Assembly (NCBI GenBank): GCA_947631845.1
Contig: CANRMY010000003.1
Location: 22,747-86,746 of the forward strand
Source: an uncultured Oscillospiraceae bacterium
GTDB taxonomy: Bacteria > Bacillota > Clostridia > Oscillospirales > Oscillospiraceae
DNA: 64,000 nt
Direction of reading: 5' to 3'
Shown: positions 50,222 to 58,386 of the stretch, piece after piece
Layout of the letters: each line of letters opens with the position of its first letter
Numbering within the stretch: the first letter of the stretch is position 1
The notes under the pieces: model-generated
Database searches by the model: none
Told to the model about the DNA's origin: nothing
The model's input: the letters and a program-made list of their open reading frames with translations, nothing else
Position numbers and translations under genes: made by a program

Positions 50222-51043
50222 GTGACTCAGATAATTCGCTTAGATAAGTATCTCCCCAAGGAACAGCCTATCGACATGGAGGCCATTCGTACAAACGTTA
50301 GGAAGCTGAAAGCTGGTGTTATCGCTCCCGCTGTGGAGGAGGTGGAGTGTGAGCTTGCGGCAGAGCATACCTCTGAGCCCATCAAGAGCATGGAGGATAT
50401 CAATAGGATCTCCAAATACCTCATAGACAATAAGCGCTATCGGGATAACATGCTCTTCATCGTTGGGATCAACTTCGGCCTTCGGGTAAGCGATCTTAGG
50501 CTTCTGCGGTTCTCCCACCTTATCAACGACGACTGCGTCTTCAAGGACAGCTTCGCTATCTGGGAAAAGAAAACGCAGAACACCAGGAAGCATAAGCACA
50601 ACCGGTACATCACCATCAATACCGCTGTGGTTGAGGCGGTCACGCTCTATCTGGAGAATACGCCCGGTGTGAAGCTCAGTGATTACATGTTTCGTTCGGA
50701 GAGCAACAACGGCTCCGATAAGAACGAGCCCATCCACAGGAACTCTATCGACAGGATCATGAAGGGTATCGGTAGAGATCTTGACCTTGGCAATAAGATG
50801 GCTACACACTCCCTCAGAAAGACGTTCGCCTATCACCAGATGGTGATGAGTAACAATGACCCCCGTAAGCTTCTGCTCCTTCAAAAGATGTTCGGTCACT
50901 CCACCGCCGCTCAGACGCTGGACTATATCGGCATTACCGGTGAGGAGATAGAGGAGGCTTACCGGAAGCTCAACCTTGGAAGCCGCACATGCAACTATCT
51001 CGTGGACAGCACGCTTATGGAAAGAGAGAGCACGGCGAGCTGA
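50222..51043 (+). CDS. tyrosine recombinase/integrase
   Basis: 273 aa. The catalytic set is intact: Arg in NFGLRVSDLRLL, Lys region, HSLRKTFAYH (H-x-x-R), MFGHSTAAQT (GH) and Tyr in TLDYIGI. It lacks a long arm-binding domain. GTG start after GAGGAGG. It is the best candidate for the integrase, resolvase or excision enzyme of the element; the attachment site could not be located. Confidence 0.9.
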   Translation: MTQIIRLDKYLPKEQPIDMEAIRTNVRKLKAGVIAPAVEEVECELAAEHTSEPIKSMEDINRISKYLIDNKRYRDNMLFIVGINFGLRVSDLRLLRFSHLINDDCVFKDSFAIWEKKTQNTRKHKHNRYITINTAVVEAVTLYLENTPGVKLSDYMFRSESNNGSDKNEPIHRNSIDRIMKGIGRDLDLGNKMATHSLRKTFAYHQMVMSNNDPRKLLLLQKMFGHSTAAQTLDYIGITGEEIEEAYRKLNLGSRTCNYLVDSTLMERESTAS

Positions 51044-51258
51044 GATTACTTTAGAAACAATCGCTTGTACCTTGACAATTAAATATTCCTGGCGACTGCA
51101 AGAAGCGCGCAAAAACAGTGCTGCGACACAGAGTGTGTAGCAACCCCCTCAAAAAACCCTGATTTCCCAAGGGCTTTTGGGTGCCTTGTTATTATATAAA
51201 TATATAGAAAAATTCCTTTTGGACGTCTCCGTAGGAGACCAAGAAAACGAAGGAGCAG

Positions 51259-52578
51259 ATGTTTACATCGGGTGTTTCATACGCTGACGAGCGCCTCTTG
51301 TGTGTCGCAAAATTTTCAACCACAATATATTGTGGAAAAGAGGTGATTTTTATCAGACATATCACGGTCGTGGACGCCAGAATGGGGCGGGGAAAGTCCT
51401 CCGCAGCCATTCGGTACATGAACGAGCGGGCGGGGGAGCGGTGCTTCCTGTATATCACCCCCTATCTCTCGGAGGTGGACAGGGTCTGCGAGCTGTGCGA
51501 TTTTGAGGAACCGGGGTGCGACTACATGAGCAAGTCGGCTCAGCTCAAGGCCATGTTGAAACGGCGATGCAATATCGCTTCCACCCACGCTCTCTTTACG
51601 CTGATGGACGACGAGGCGCTGGAGCTGGCGGGAGAGAAGGGGTACGACCTCATCATAGACGAGAGCCTGCAGGTCATACAAGGCGTACCGGTGTCCCCAA
51701 AGGATATGGAGCTGCTGCTCAACAACCTGATGACCGTTGGGGAGGACGGTCGCGTGACCTGGCTGTGTGACGGCTATGAGGGAAAGTTTGCCGGCTATAA
51801 GGAGATGACGGACGAGGGGTCACTGTATTACCGGATGGGGACCTTCTACGAGGTCATGAACCCAAAACGGCTTTTGCCCTTTGGCGAGGTCTTCATGCTG
51901 ACGTATCTGTTTGACGGGCAGCTCCAAAAGGCGTATTTCGATTATTACGGCTTTGACTACGACGTGGTAGGCATAGAGACGGATGGGGAGGGGTACCGGT
52001 TTTCGGACAGGCCGGACAGGCCGCCCCCTGCCGATTACTCCAAGCTTATCCGTATTCTGGAAAGTGATGAGCCGCGCGGAAGGATGAACAGCATCGGCAA
52101 CGGGAGAACGGCTCTGTCCGTGAACTGGTTCAAACAGAGGAGCAAGGGGCATGAGGACATCAAGAACCTGAAAAACTGCCTGTACACCTTTTTCGAGCGC
52201 AGGACGGACAGCACATCGGAGCGCCGGCTGTGGACGACCTTTAAGGACTATGAAGAATACCTGTTGGGGGCGCGGAACCGGTATGCCTCCAATTTCTTGG
52301 CGCTGAACGCCCGGGCGACAAACGCATACAAAAACGCGGATTGCGTGGCTTATCTTGCCAACCGGTTCATTAACCCGAATATCGCCAAGTTTTTCGCCGA
52401 TAAGGGAATAACGGTGGACGCCGACTTATTTGCCCTTTCCGAAATGCTCCAGTTCATCTGGCGAAGCGCGATCCGGGACGGCAAACCTATCCGCTTATAC
52501 ATACCGAGCCGCCGTATGAGAGAGCTGCTCATCGGCTGGATCCAACGAACGAACTCAGGAGGAGCGAACAGTGAGTAA
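51259..52578 (+). CDS. helicase-like P-loop ATPase
   Basis: 439 aa. Walker A in DARMGRGKSSAAI (near residue 40), DEAD-like box LIIDESLQV, and an SF2-type layout to the C-terminus. The N-terminal 28 residues before EVIFIRHITV are atypical, so GTG 51343 is a possible start; ATG 51259 has GGAG three bases upstream. Phages encode such ATPases for origin melting or replication. It overlaps the next small gene. Confidence 0.7.
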   Translation: MFTSGVSYADERLLCVAKFSTTIYCGKEVIFIRHITVVDARMGRGKSSAAIRYMNERAGERCFLYITPYLSEVDRVCELCDFEEPGCDYMSKSAQLKAMLKRRCNIASTHALFTLMDDEALELAGEKGYDLIIDESLQVIQGVPVSPKDMELLLNNLMTVGEDGRVTWLCDGYEGKFAGYKEMTDEGSLYYRMGTFYEVMNPKRLLPFGEVFMLTYLFDGQLQKAYFDYYGFDYDVVGIETDGEGYRFSDRPDRPPPADYSKLIRILESDEPRGRMNSIGNGRTALSVNWFKQRSKGHEDIKNLKNCLYTFFERRTDSTSERRLWTTFKDYEEYLLGARNRYASNFLALNARATNAYKNADCVAYLANRFINPNIAKFFADKGITVDADLFALSEMLQFIWRSAIRDGKPIRLYIPSRRMRELLIGWIQRTNSGGANSE

Positions 52579-52747
52579 AGGATACGATAACGCGATATAC
52601 CGCGGGTACACGTGGACGCGGGACGAGGATACATATGACGAATACCCGGATATCGACTCCGGGGACGGGGAGATCAAGCGGTTCGTGGAAAAGAAAAGGA
52701 GGGAATATTACGAGGCGTGGTTTGCTTACATAGCCGAGTTTGAGTAA
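52571..52747 (+). CDS. 58-aa protein overlapping the helicase stop
   Basis: GTG 52571 overlaps the stop of the helicase-like gene and GGAGG lies 7 bases upstream. The product is YDNAIYRGYTWTRDEDTYDE, then Lys/Arg/Glu-rich. Function unknown. Confidence 0.55.
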   Translation: MSKGYDNAIYRGYTWTRDEDTYDEYPDIDSGDGEIKRFVEKKRREYYEAWFAYIAEFE

Positions 52748-52757
52748 GCGCGATCTA

Positions 52758-52919
52758 ATACTAATATCTAATTAAAATAAGACATTCTCGCCGGTCTTTT
52801 CCGCGCCATGCCGCGTCAGCCGCCTTGGAAATACCAATGGGTATTCCCTGCGGCGTCTTCCTCGCCTGACGCGAAAAATCCTCGACGCTCGGTGTCTCCT
52901 TTTAAATAGATATTAGTAT
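52758..52919. mobile_element. 162-bp MITE, TA-type, copy 2
   Basis: Inverted relative to the copy in the tRNA at 31032-31193. Same terminal repeats and TA borders. It lies 27 bp upstream of the decayed RNA polymerase gene. Confidence 0.85.
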
Positions 52920-52945
52920 AAAATTTTTGTCAGGGGTGAGAGACT

Positions 52946-53621
52946 ATAGCAAAGCAATTGACCTGTCAGAAGTACATCTACAAGCTTCACAGCCGGAGGC
53001 TGAGAAAGGCCAAGTGGAACCTGACGCTCCCGATCTCGGAGGCCAGGAGAAACGATGAGTTGATCTCTCTGGCGGACAGCCAGGTACTGCGGTGGCTGGA
53101 CGAGCTGAACGGCATTACGGACGCGGATGAAAAAGCGAAGGCACTAAAAGCGGAAATCAGGAGGATCCGCAAGGATCAAAACAGCCTCCCCAACAGGAGG
53201 GCGGTCAAGAAGCTGTATGAGCAGCTGGACATTTTGCAATTCAAGCCGGATTACCTGTGCGTCATCATGGACAGGGAGAAGGACTACTACAGGGCGTGCC
53301 GGGGGTTCACCATCAACGGCATCCGCTATCATCGCCTTTTGGGAACGAACGGCGGCGTGAAAAACGAGACGATCGTCTTTGTCAGCGACAGGCACGGGCC
53401 GGAGCTCCGCCGCCGGATCGATAACGGGCGCGATCCGTCCATGGAGCTTGTACCGGCCAAGCTGGAGGCCTATAAGGCACTGACGTGCAGCGCGTCCCTG
53501 CCGGTGTCCACGCCCAGAGGGATTCTGGTCGTCAACGACTGCGAGACAGAATTTCTGTCCGATATCGTATACATAAACGATGAGGCGGAGGGGGAGTGGC
53601 GCCGACAGGAAGGAATGGGTC
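52946..53621 (+). pseudogene. remnant of YonO/QDE-1-like RNA polymerase
   Basis: The frame from ATA 52946 reads IAKQLTCQKYIYKLHSRRLR, and later RGFTINGIRYHRLLGTNGGV, KNETIVFVSDRHGPELRRRI, LVPAKLEAYKALTCSASLPV and STPRGILVVNDCETEFLSDI. This order recalls the N-terminal part of large RNA polymerases of the YonO/RdRp type in clostridial mobile elements, which go on to a DxDGD active site. Here the sequence stops making sense near 53600 and no DxDGD follows. The start codon is ATA where a good SD (AGGGGTGAG) predicts ATG. Confidence 0.5.
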
Positions 53622-53747
53622 ATGGCCATGATCGAGGTGGCGACGAAGTCCATCAATTACGACATCGACATGAGCGTTGTCAGCGACCTGATCGACAGCC
53701 TCTGTGATATGAGTAAGGTCGTCAACGGCTCCACAGAGGCCGCGTAA
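53622..53747 (+). CDS. 41-aa ORF before phage membrane protein
   Basis: MAMIEVATKSINYDIDMSVV, then SDLIDSLCDMSKVVNG. ATG 53622 follows AGGAAGG. Either a small gene, as often found before holin-like genes, or the frameshifted tail of the RNA polymerase remnant. Confidence 0.55.
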   Translation: MAMIEVATKSINYDIDMSVVSDLIDSLCDMSKVVNGSTEAA

Positions 53748-53772
53748 ACAGGCAGAGAGGGGAGGACGCGGC

Positions 53773-54225
53773 ATGAATGTGGGGGAGATCCTCGGACTGA
53801 GCGGCGGGGGGCTGATCCTCCTGCTGTCCCTGATCCAGATCGCGCCTGTCAAAATCAATCCGTGGACGTGGATCGCCAGGAAAATCGGCAGAGCCATCAA
53901 CGGGGAGGTTCTTGACGAGATCGCCAACATCAAAAAGAAGCAGGAGGAGGCGCGGGAGCAGCTGGAGAAGCACATCCAGGACGACGACGAACGGGACGAA
54001 AGCCTGAACCGGCGGAGGATCCTGGAATTCAACATCAAGCTCATGCGCAACGAGAATTACACGCACGAGTATTTCACGGACGTCTTGCAGGACATCGACG
54101 AGTATGAGCGGTACTGCAAGGACCACCCGGGGTACAAGAACAACCGGGCGCGGCTGGCCATCGAGAATATCCGGAGGGTGTATGAGGAGCATATGAGGAA
54201 GGGGGATTTTCTCGGGGGTGTGTGA
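53773..54225 (+). CDS. phage membrane/coiled-coil protein
   Basis: 150 aa. MNVGEILGLSGGGLILLLSL is one membrane segment, followed by KINPWTWIARKIGRAINGEV, a coiled coil and a C-terminal domain with NYTHEYFTDVLQDIDEYERY. Such proteins lie next to holin/lysis genes in clostridial phages. It is the last gene that looks element-borne. ATG follows GGGGAGG. Confidence 0.7.
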   Translation: MNVGEILGLSGGGLILLLSLIQIAPVKINPWTWIARKIGRAINGEVLDEIANIKKKQEEAREQLEKHIQDDDERDESLNRRRILEFNIKLMRNENYTHEYFTDVLQDIDEYERYCKDHPGYKNNRARLAIENIRRVYEEHMRKGDFLGGV

Positions 54226-54358
54226 GGCTTTGAAGCGACGGTGTGCTGGCACCTAAAATCCGAAATGTATGCCGGACTTGGGCCGGACAGTCGGCGGGCG
54301 ACAGAAAGTCCCGTATAATACCAGTCGTTGGCGGACAACGTAAAAACCAGCATGTTTT

Positions 54359-54392
54359 GGGAGGACTCCATCAAGGAGTCCTCCTTTTTTTT
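54359..54392 (+). terminator. intrinsic terminator at element edge
   Basis: GGGAGGACTCC-atcaa-GGAGTCCTCC followed by T8. Confidence 0.9.
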
Positions 54393-54653
54393 GCGCGAAA
54401 AAATACGGCAGACAAGAGCCGAAGCTCAAGCCTGCCGTATGTTGTATATGTATGACATGAGCACCCGCGTTGAGCGGATGCCCATGGTGGTGTCATATTC
54501 GGGCGCTGATGAAAAATGGTGTCAAAGTGGTGTCAAAATGGGGTGCTGGGAAATTGCGGGAATGGGAAACGCGTTGGGAGAGTAATGGAAATGCGTGCGG
54601 TATGGGAAATGGAACAAAATTATTGCGTTTTTTGCTTTTATGGGCTGTTGAGC

Positions 54654-54682
54654 TTGCTTTTCTTCCTCAAATTTACTATAAT
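54654..54682 (+). promoter_or_regulatory. promoter of aldo-keto reductase gene
   Basis: TTGCTT, 17 bp, TATAAT (54677-54682). Confidence 0.7.
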
Positions 54683-54713
54683 AATTTAAAACTATATCCG
54701 AGGAGGCCGGGAT

Positions 54714-55835
54714 ATGAAAAAATTGGGATTTGGTCTGATGCGTCTGCCCACTTTGGATCCCAAGGATCAGAAGAGCATCGACATGAAAGAGATGTGCCGC
54801 ATGGTAGATATCTTCCTGGAGCGGGGGTTCACCTATTTTGACACCGCCTGGATGTACCATGACCATCAAAGCGAGATCGCCATCCGGGAGGCGCTGGTGA
54901 AGCGCCACCCCAGGGACGCCTTTACCCTGACCACCAAGCTCCCCACCATGATGCTGAAGGAGGAGGGAGATCAGGAGCGCATTTTTGAGGAACAGCGCAA
55001 AAAATGCGGCGTGGCGTATTTTGACTACTACCTCCTGCATAACATGAACAGCAGGGTGCTGGAGACGGTGGAGCGGCTGGACTGCTTCGGCTTCCAGCGG
55101 AAGCTCCTGGAGGAGGGCAAGATCCGCCACATCGGCTTCTCCTTCCACGACAAGGCCGACGTGCTGGATAAGCTCCTGACGGATCACCCGGAGGTAGAGT
55201 TCGTCCAGCTGCAGCTGAACTACCTGGATTGGGACTCCGAGCGCGTCCAGTCCCGCCTGTGCTACGAGACGGCCGTCCGGCACGGCAAGAAGGTCATCGT
55301 CATGGAGCCGGTGAAGGGCGGCGCTCTGGCCAAGCTCCCGGCGGAGGCGGAGGCGCTTCTGAAGGCCGCCGACCCCGACGCCTCCGTGGCGTCCTGGGCC
55401 GTGCGCTTTGCCGCCAGCCTGCCGGAGGTGCATGTGGTGCTGTCCGGCATGAGCAATATGGCCCAGATGGAGGACAACACCGGCTTTATGGGCGACTTCA
55501 AGCCCCTCACCGAGGACGAGCGGGCCATGCTCATGAAGTGCGCCGACATCATCAACAACTACACCGCCGTGCCCTGCACCGCCTGCCGCTACTGCGTGGA
55601 GGGGTGCCCCATGGGCATCGAGATCCCCGCGCTCTTTACTCTCTACAACGCCCATATGAAGGCGAAGCTCCTGAGAAGCTGGTCCGACCCCTCCAAGGAG
55701 CAGTATCAGGAGTTTATCAAGACCCACGCCAAGGCGTCCGACTGCGTGGCGTGCCGCCAGTGCGAGGGGGCCTGCCCCCAGCATCTGGAGGTAGTGAACG
55801 CCCTCAAGGACGTGGCGGCGGCCTTCGAGAACTGA
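54714..55835 (+). CDS. aldo-keto reductase with C-terminal ferredoxin domain
   Basis: 373 aa. (Beta/alpha)8 AKR fold with DTAWMYHDHQSE (catalytic Tyr), LLHNMNSR and GFSFHDKADVL. The C-terminal 80 residues have two CxxCxxC...C clusters (CTACRYCVEGCP and CVACRQCEGACP) for two 4Fe-4S centres. This is a common fused clostridial redox enzyme, substrate unknown. First host gene after the element. Confidence 0.9.
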   Translation: MKKLGFGLMRLPTLDPKDQKSIDMKEMCRMVDIFLERGFTYFDTAWMYHDHQSEIAIREALVKRHPRDAFTLTTKLPTMMLKEEGDQERIFEEQRKKCGVAYFDYYLLHNMNSRVLETVERLDCFGFQRKLLEEGKIRHIGFSFHDKADVLDKLLTDHPEVEFVQLQLNYLDWDSERVQSRLCYETAVRHGKKVIVMEPVKGGALAKLPAEAEALLKAADPDASVASWAVRFAASLPEVHVVLSGMSNMAQMEDNTGFMGDFKPLTEDERAMLMKCADIINNYTAVPCTACRYCVEGCPMGIEIPALFTLYNAHMKAKLLRSWSDPSKEQYQEFIKTHAKASDCVACRQCEGACPQHLEVVNALKDVAAAFEN

Positions 55836-55872
55836 TTTTTTAAAAAAATACCTTAATAACGGAGGTAACGGC

Positions 55873-56496
55873 ATGAAGGTTTTACTGGTAAACGGAAGTC
55901 CCCACGAGAAGGGCTGTACATACACCGCCCTTAGTGAGGCGGCCAAGGCGCTCAACGACTGCGGCATCGATACGGATTTCTTCTGGCTGGGCAACGCTCC
56001 CATCGCCGGATGCCGGGGCTGCGGCGGCTGCCGGAAGGCGGGGAAGTGCGTCTTTGGCGGGGATAAGGTCACGGAATTTACCGAGATCTGTGATCAGTAC
56101 GACGGCTTCATCTTCGGCTCGCCCGTCCATTACGCGGCCATGAGCGGCGCCATGACCAGCTTCATGGACAGGGTCTTTTACTCCGCCGGCGGGAAGCTCC
56201 GCTCCAAGCCCGGCGCGGGCGTGGTCTCCGCCCGGCGCGGCGGCACCACGGCGGCCCTGGATCAGCTGCAAAAATACTTCTACATCACCGGGATGCCCAT
56301 CCCCACCAGCCAGTATTGGCCTATGGTCCACGGCAACACCCCCGCGGAGGTGGCCGAGGATCTGGAGGGCCTTCAGACCATGCGCATCCTGGGCGAGAAC
56401 ATGGCCTGGCTATTGAAGTGCATCGAGGCGGGCCGCGCCGCCGGCATCGAGCCTCCGGAGAGACAGACGAAGATCAACACCAATTTTGTGCGGTAA
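55873..56496 (+). CDS. NADPH-dependent FMN reductase/flavodoxin family protein
   Basis: 207 aa. VLLVNGSPHEKGCTYTAL (FMN phosphate loop), GCRGCGGCRKAGKC (iron-sulfur-flavoprotein-type Cys cluster) and FGSPVHYAAMSGAMTSFMDR. Encoded 37 bp after the AKR gene, so the two may form a redox operon. Confidence 0.88.
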   Translation: MKVLLVNGSPHEKGCTYTALSEAAKALNDCGIDTDFFWLGNAPIAGCRGCGGCRKAGKCVFGGDKVTEFTEICDQYDGFIFGSPVHYAAMSGAMTSFMDRVFYSAGGKLRSKPGAGVVSARRGGTTAALDQLQKYFYITGMPIPTSQYWPMVHGNTPAEVAEDLEGLQTMRILGENMAWLLKCIEAGRAAGIEPPERQTKINTNFVR

Positions 56497-56508
56497 ACCC
56501 ATAACGAT

Positions 56509-56546
56509 CGGATCCCCCTCGGCGTACTGAGGGGGATCCGTTTTTT
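56509..56546 (+). terminator. intrinsic terminator
   Basis: CGGATCCCCCTC-ggcgtact-GAGGGGGATCCG followed by T6. Confidence 0.93.
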
Positions 56547-56602
56547 GCTCCGCCGTCGCGGATCGAGGGGGTTATTCAGGGGTCAATATAACTCACGGTT
56601 GA

Positions 56603-56631
56603 TTGCTTTTTTGCCGCTTTGGTCGTATAAT
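56603..56631 (+). promoter_or_regulatory. promoter of GNAT gene
   Basis: TTGCTT (56603-56608), 17 bp, TATAAT (56626-56631). Confidence 0.75.
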
Positions 56632-56662
56632 ATCCGCAAATCGATTACAGGAGGAGAGACTG

Positions 56663-57223
56663 ATGCGACACAAGGGGACGAGGACGCTGGAGACGGAGAG
56701 GCTTCTGCTGCGGCGGTGGCGGACCGAGGACGCGGAGGCGGCGTTTGAAAACTGGATGAACGACCCGGAGGTGACGAAATACCTGACCTGGAAGCCCCAT
56801 GGGGAGATCGCCGTCACCCGCCTGCTCTTAGAGGCCTGGGCGGAGGAGGCGGAGCAGGAGAACTGCTACCACTGGGCCATCGTCCTCAAGGAGACGGGGG
56901 AGCTGATCGGGGACATCAGCGTCATGCACGCCAATGATTACCAGGAGACGGGGACCGTGGGGTACTGCATGGGCAAGCGCTGGTGGGGAAGGGGCTATAT
57001 GACCGAGGCCTTCCGGGAGGTCCTGCGCTACTGTTTTGAGGAGGTGGGCTTTTACCGCGTCAGCGGGAGCCACGCCGCCGGGAATATGGGCTCGTCGCGG
57101 GTCATGGAGAAGTGCGGGCTGAAAAAGGAGGGGGTGCGCCGGAGCGCTTTCCGCCTGCTCCTGTCCGGGGAGCGCGTGGACATCGTGGACAGAGGGATCT
57201 TAAGAGAAGAATATCACGGCTGA
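56663..57223 (+). CDS. GNAT acetyltransferase, RimJ-like
   Basis: 186 aa. ETERLLLRRWRTEDAEAAF, GELIGDISV, TVGYCMGKRWWGRGYMTEAF (acetyl-CoA loop) and GNMGSSRVMEKCGL. The closest group is RimJ/RimL N-terminal or small-molecule acetyltransferases; substrate unknown. ATG 56663 follows AGGAGGAG. Confidence 0.9.
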   Translation: MRHKGTRTLETERLLLRRWRTEDAEAAFENWMNDPEVTKYLTWKPHGEIAVTRLLLEAWAEEAEQENCYHWAIVLKETGELIGDISVMHANDYQETGTVGYCMGKRWWGRGYMTEAFREVLRYCFEEVGFYRVSGSHAAGNMGSSRVMEKCGLKKEGVRRSAFRLLLSGERVDIVDRGILREEYHG

Positions 57224-57270
57224 GACCGCAAGTCCGGGAGGAGCGTCAATGCCCGCCGGCGGCCTGTGCC

Positions 57271-57299
57271 TTGACAATTTTCCCTGATGGAGCTATTAT
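57271..57299 (+). promoter_or_regulatory. promoter of three-paralogue operon
   Basis: TTGACA (57271-57276), 17 bp, TATTAT (57294-57299). Confidence 0.8.
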
Positions 57300-57327
57300 A
57301 CAATTAATCTAAAAAAGGGGGAGCCTT

Positions 57328-57645
57328 ATGAGCCTGATTTTGGCGGACGCGGGTCATTCCGGATTCTATCTTTTGTCTGTCCCGGAGCGTGTCGCCCATG
57401 ACCTGGACAAATATAGAAGCGACTTTTACGCCTGGCTCAACGACGGCCAGGAGGGCCACGGGTTCCGGCCGGATGCCAACGCCAGGAAAAGGGGATTTGA
57501 CGGCAAGCCGCTGTGGGGGATTTACTATTACGACGGCTATGAGGACCGCAACGGCGCCGCCGTGTTTGTCAGGTGGCTCAACGATGTCGTCCTGAGAGAC
57601 TCCGGCGAGAAGGCCGCTATTCTGCCCAGAATGGAATTATACTGA
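57328..57645 (+). CDS. small conserved protein, tandem paralogue 1
   Basis: 105 aa. SLILADAGHSGFYLLSVPER, LDKYRSDFYAWL and a C-terminus AVFVRWLNDVVLRDSGEKAA. Its two neighbours share all three blocks. It is cytoplasmic, acidic and of unknown function. ATG after AAAGGGGG. Confidence 0.7.
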   Translation: MSLILADAGHSGFYLLSVPERVAHDLDKYRSDFYAWLNDGQEGHGFRPDANARKRGFDGKPLWGIYYYDGYEDRNGAAVFVRWLNDVVLRDSGEKAAILPRMELY

Positions 57646-57667
57646 ACCGTAAAAAGGAGGGCGCTCT

Positions 57668-57967
57668 GTGGCACTGATTTTGGTGAACACACATCCGCTG
57701 CTGGTGGGGAGCTGTTACCTGGTCTCCGTCCCGGACCGGATCGCGGTTGACCTTGACAAGTATAAACACGATTTTTTCGCGTGGCTCAGCGACGGCGGGG
57801 CCGGACACGGATGCCGGAGGCGGCCCGATCTGGGGGTCAAGGTCTATTATCATAACGGGCATGAGGAGCTTACCGGGGCCGCCGCGTTTGTGGGCTGGCT
57901 GAACGATTTTGTTCTGACGGACGCCGATGAGAGGGCCGTTGTGATGCCCAGGGTCGATTTCGACTGA
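57668..57967 (+). CDS. small conserved protein, tandem paralogue 2
   Basis: 99 aa, GTG start after AAGGAGG. LILVNTHPLLVGSCYLVSVP, LDKYKHDFFAWL, FVGWLNDFVLTDADERA. Confidence 0.7.
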   Translation: MALILVNTHPLLVGSCYLVSVPDRIAVDLDKYKHDFFAWLSDGGAGHGCRRRPDLGVKVYYHNGHEELTGAAAFVGWLNDFVLTDADERAVVMPRVDFD

Positions 57968-58004
57968 CCGGAGCGCGGTGTTTTGAGGAAGGAGGAGGGA
58001 GACG

Positions 58005-58286
58005 GTGAGCCTTATTTGGATCAATGAGGGGATGAACGGGTACGATGTGCTGTCCGTTCCCAACTGCATCGCAAAGGATCTTGATAAGTACATACATGAT
58101 TTTTACGACTGGCTGCATGACAAAAACAACGATCATGGATACTGGGAGAATGTGAACGAGGAATTTGGAAGCTTCCTTGGCCTTTGCTATGACGGCGCCA
58201 CCGCTTTCCCCCAATGGCTGAACGAGACCGTCCTGAAGGACGCCGGCGAGAAGGCCCGTCTCCTGCCGAAAATAGAGTTTGACTGA
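58005..58286 (+). CDS. small conserved protein, tandem paralogue 3
   Basis: 93 aa, GTG start after GGAGGAGGG. LIWINEGMNGYDVLSVPNCI, LDKYIHDFYDWL, FPQWLNETVLKDAGEKA. The three copies have diverged to roughly half identity, so the duplication is not recent. Confidence 0.7.
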   Translation: MSLIWINEGMNGYDVLSVPNCIAKDLDKYIHDFYDWLHDKNNDHGYWENVNEEFGSFLGLCYDGATAFPQWLNETVLKDAGEKARLLPKIEFD

Positions 58287-58386
58287 CAGCAAAAACACCC
58301 GTTTCCGATGGCCGGATCCTTCAGGCCCATCCGATACGGGCGTTTGTCTTTACCGCACCCCGTTCACATACAAGGAGGTACAATAT

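Noticed and set aside
54328..54585. Possible 3' end of an integrase gene around MPMVVSYSG and WCQSGVKMG.
   Set aside because: Too short and without catalytic residues; it overlaps terminator hairpins, so it is not reported as a gene.
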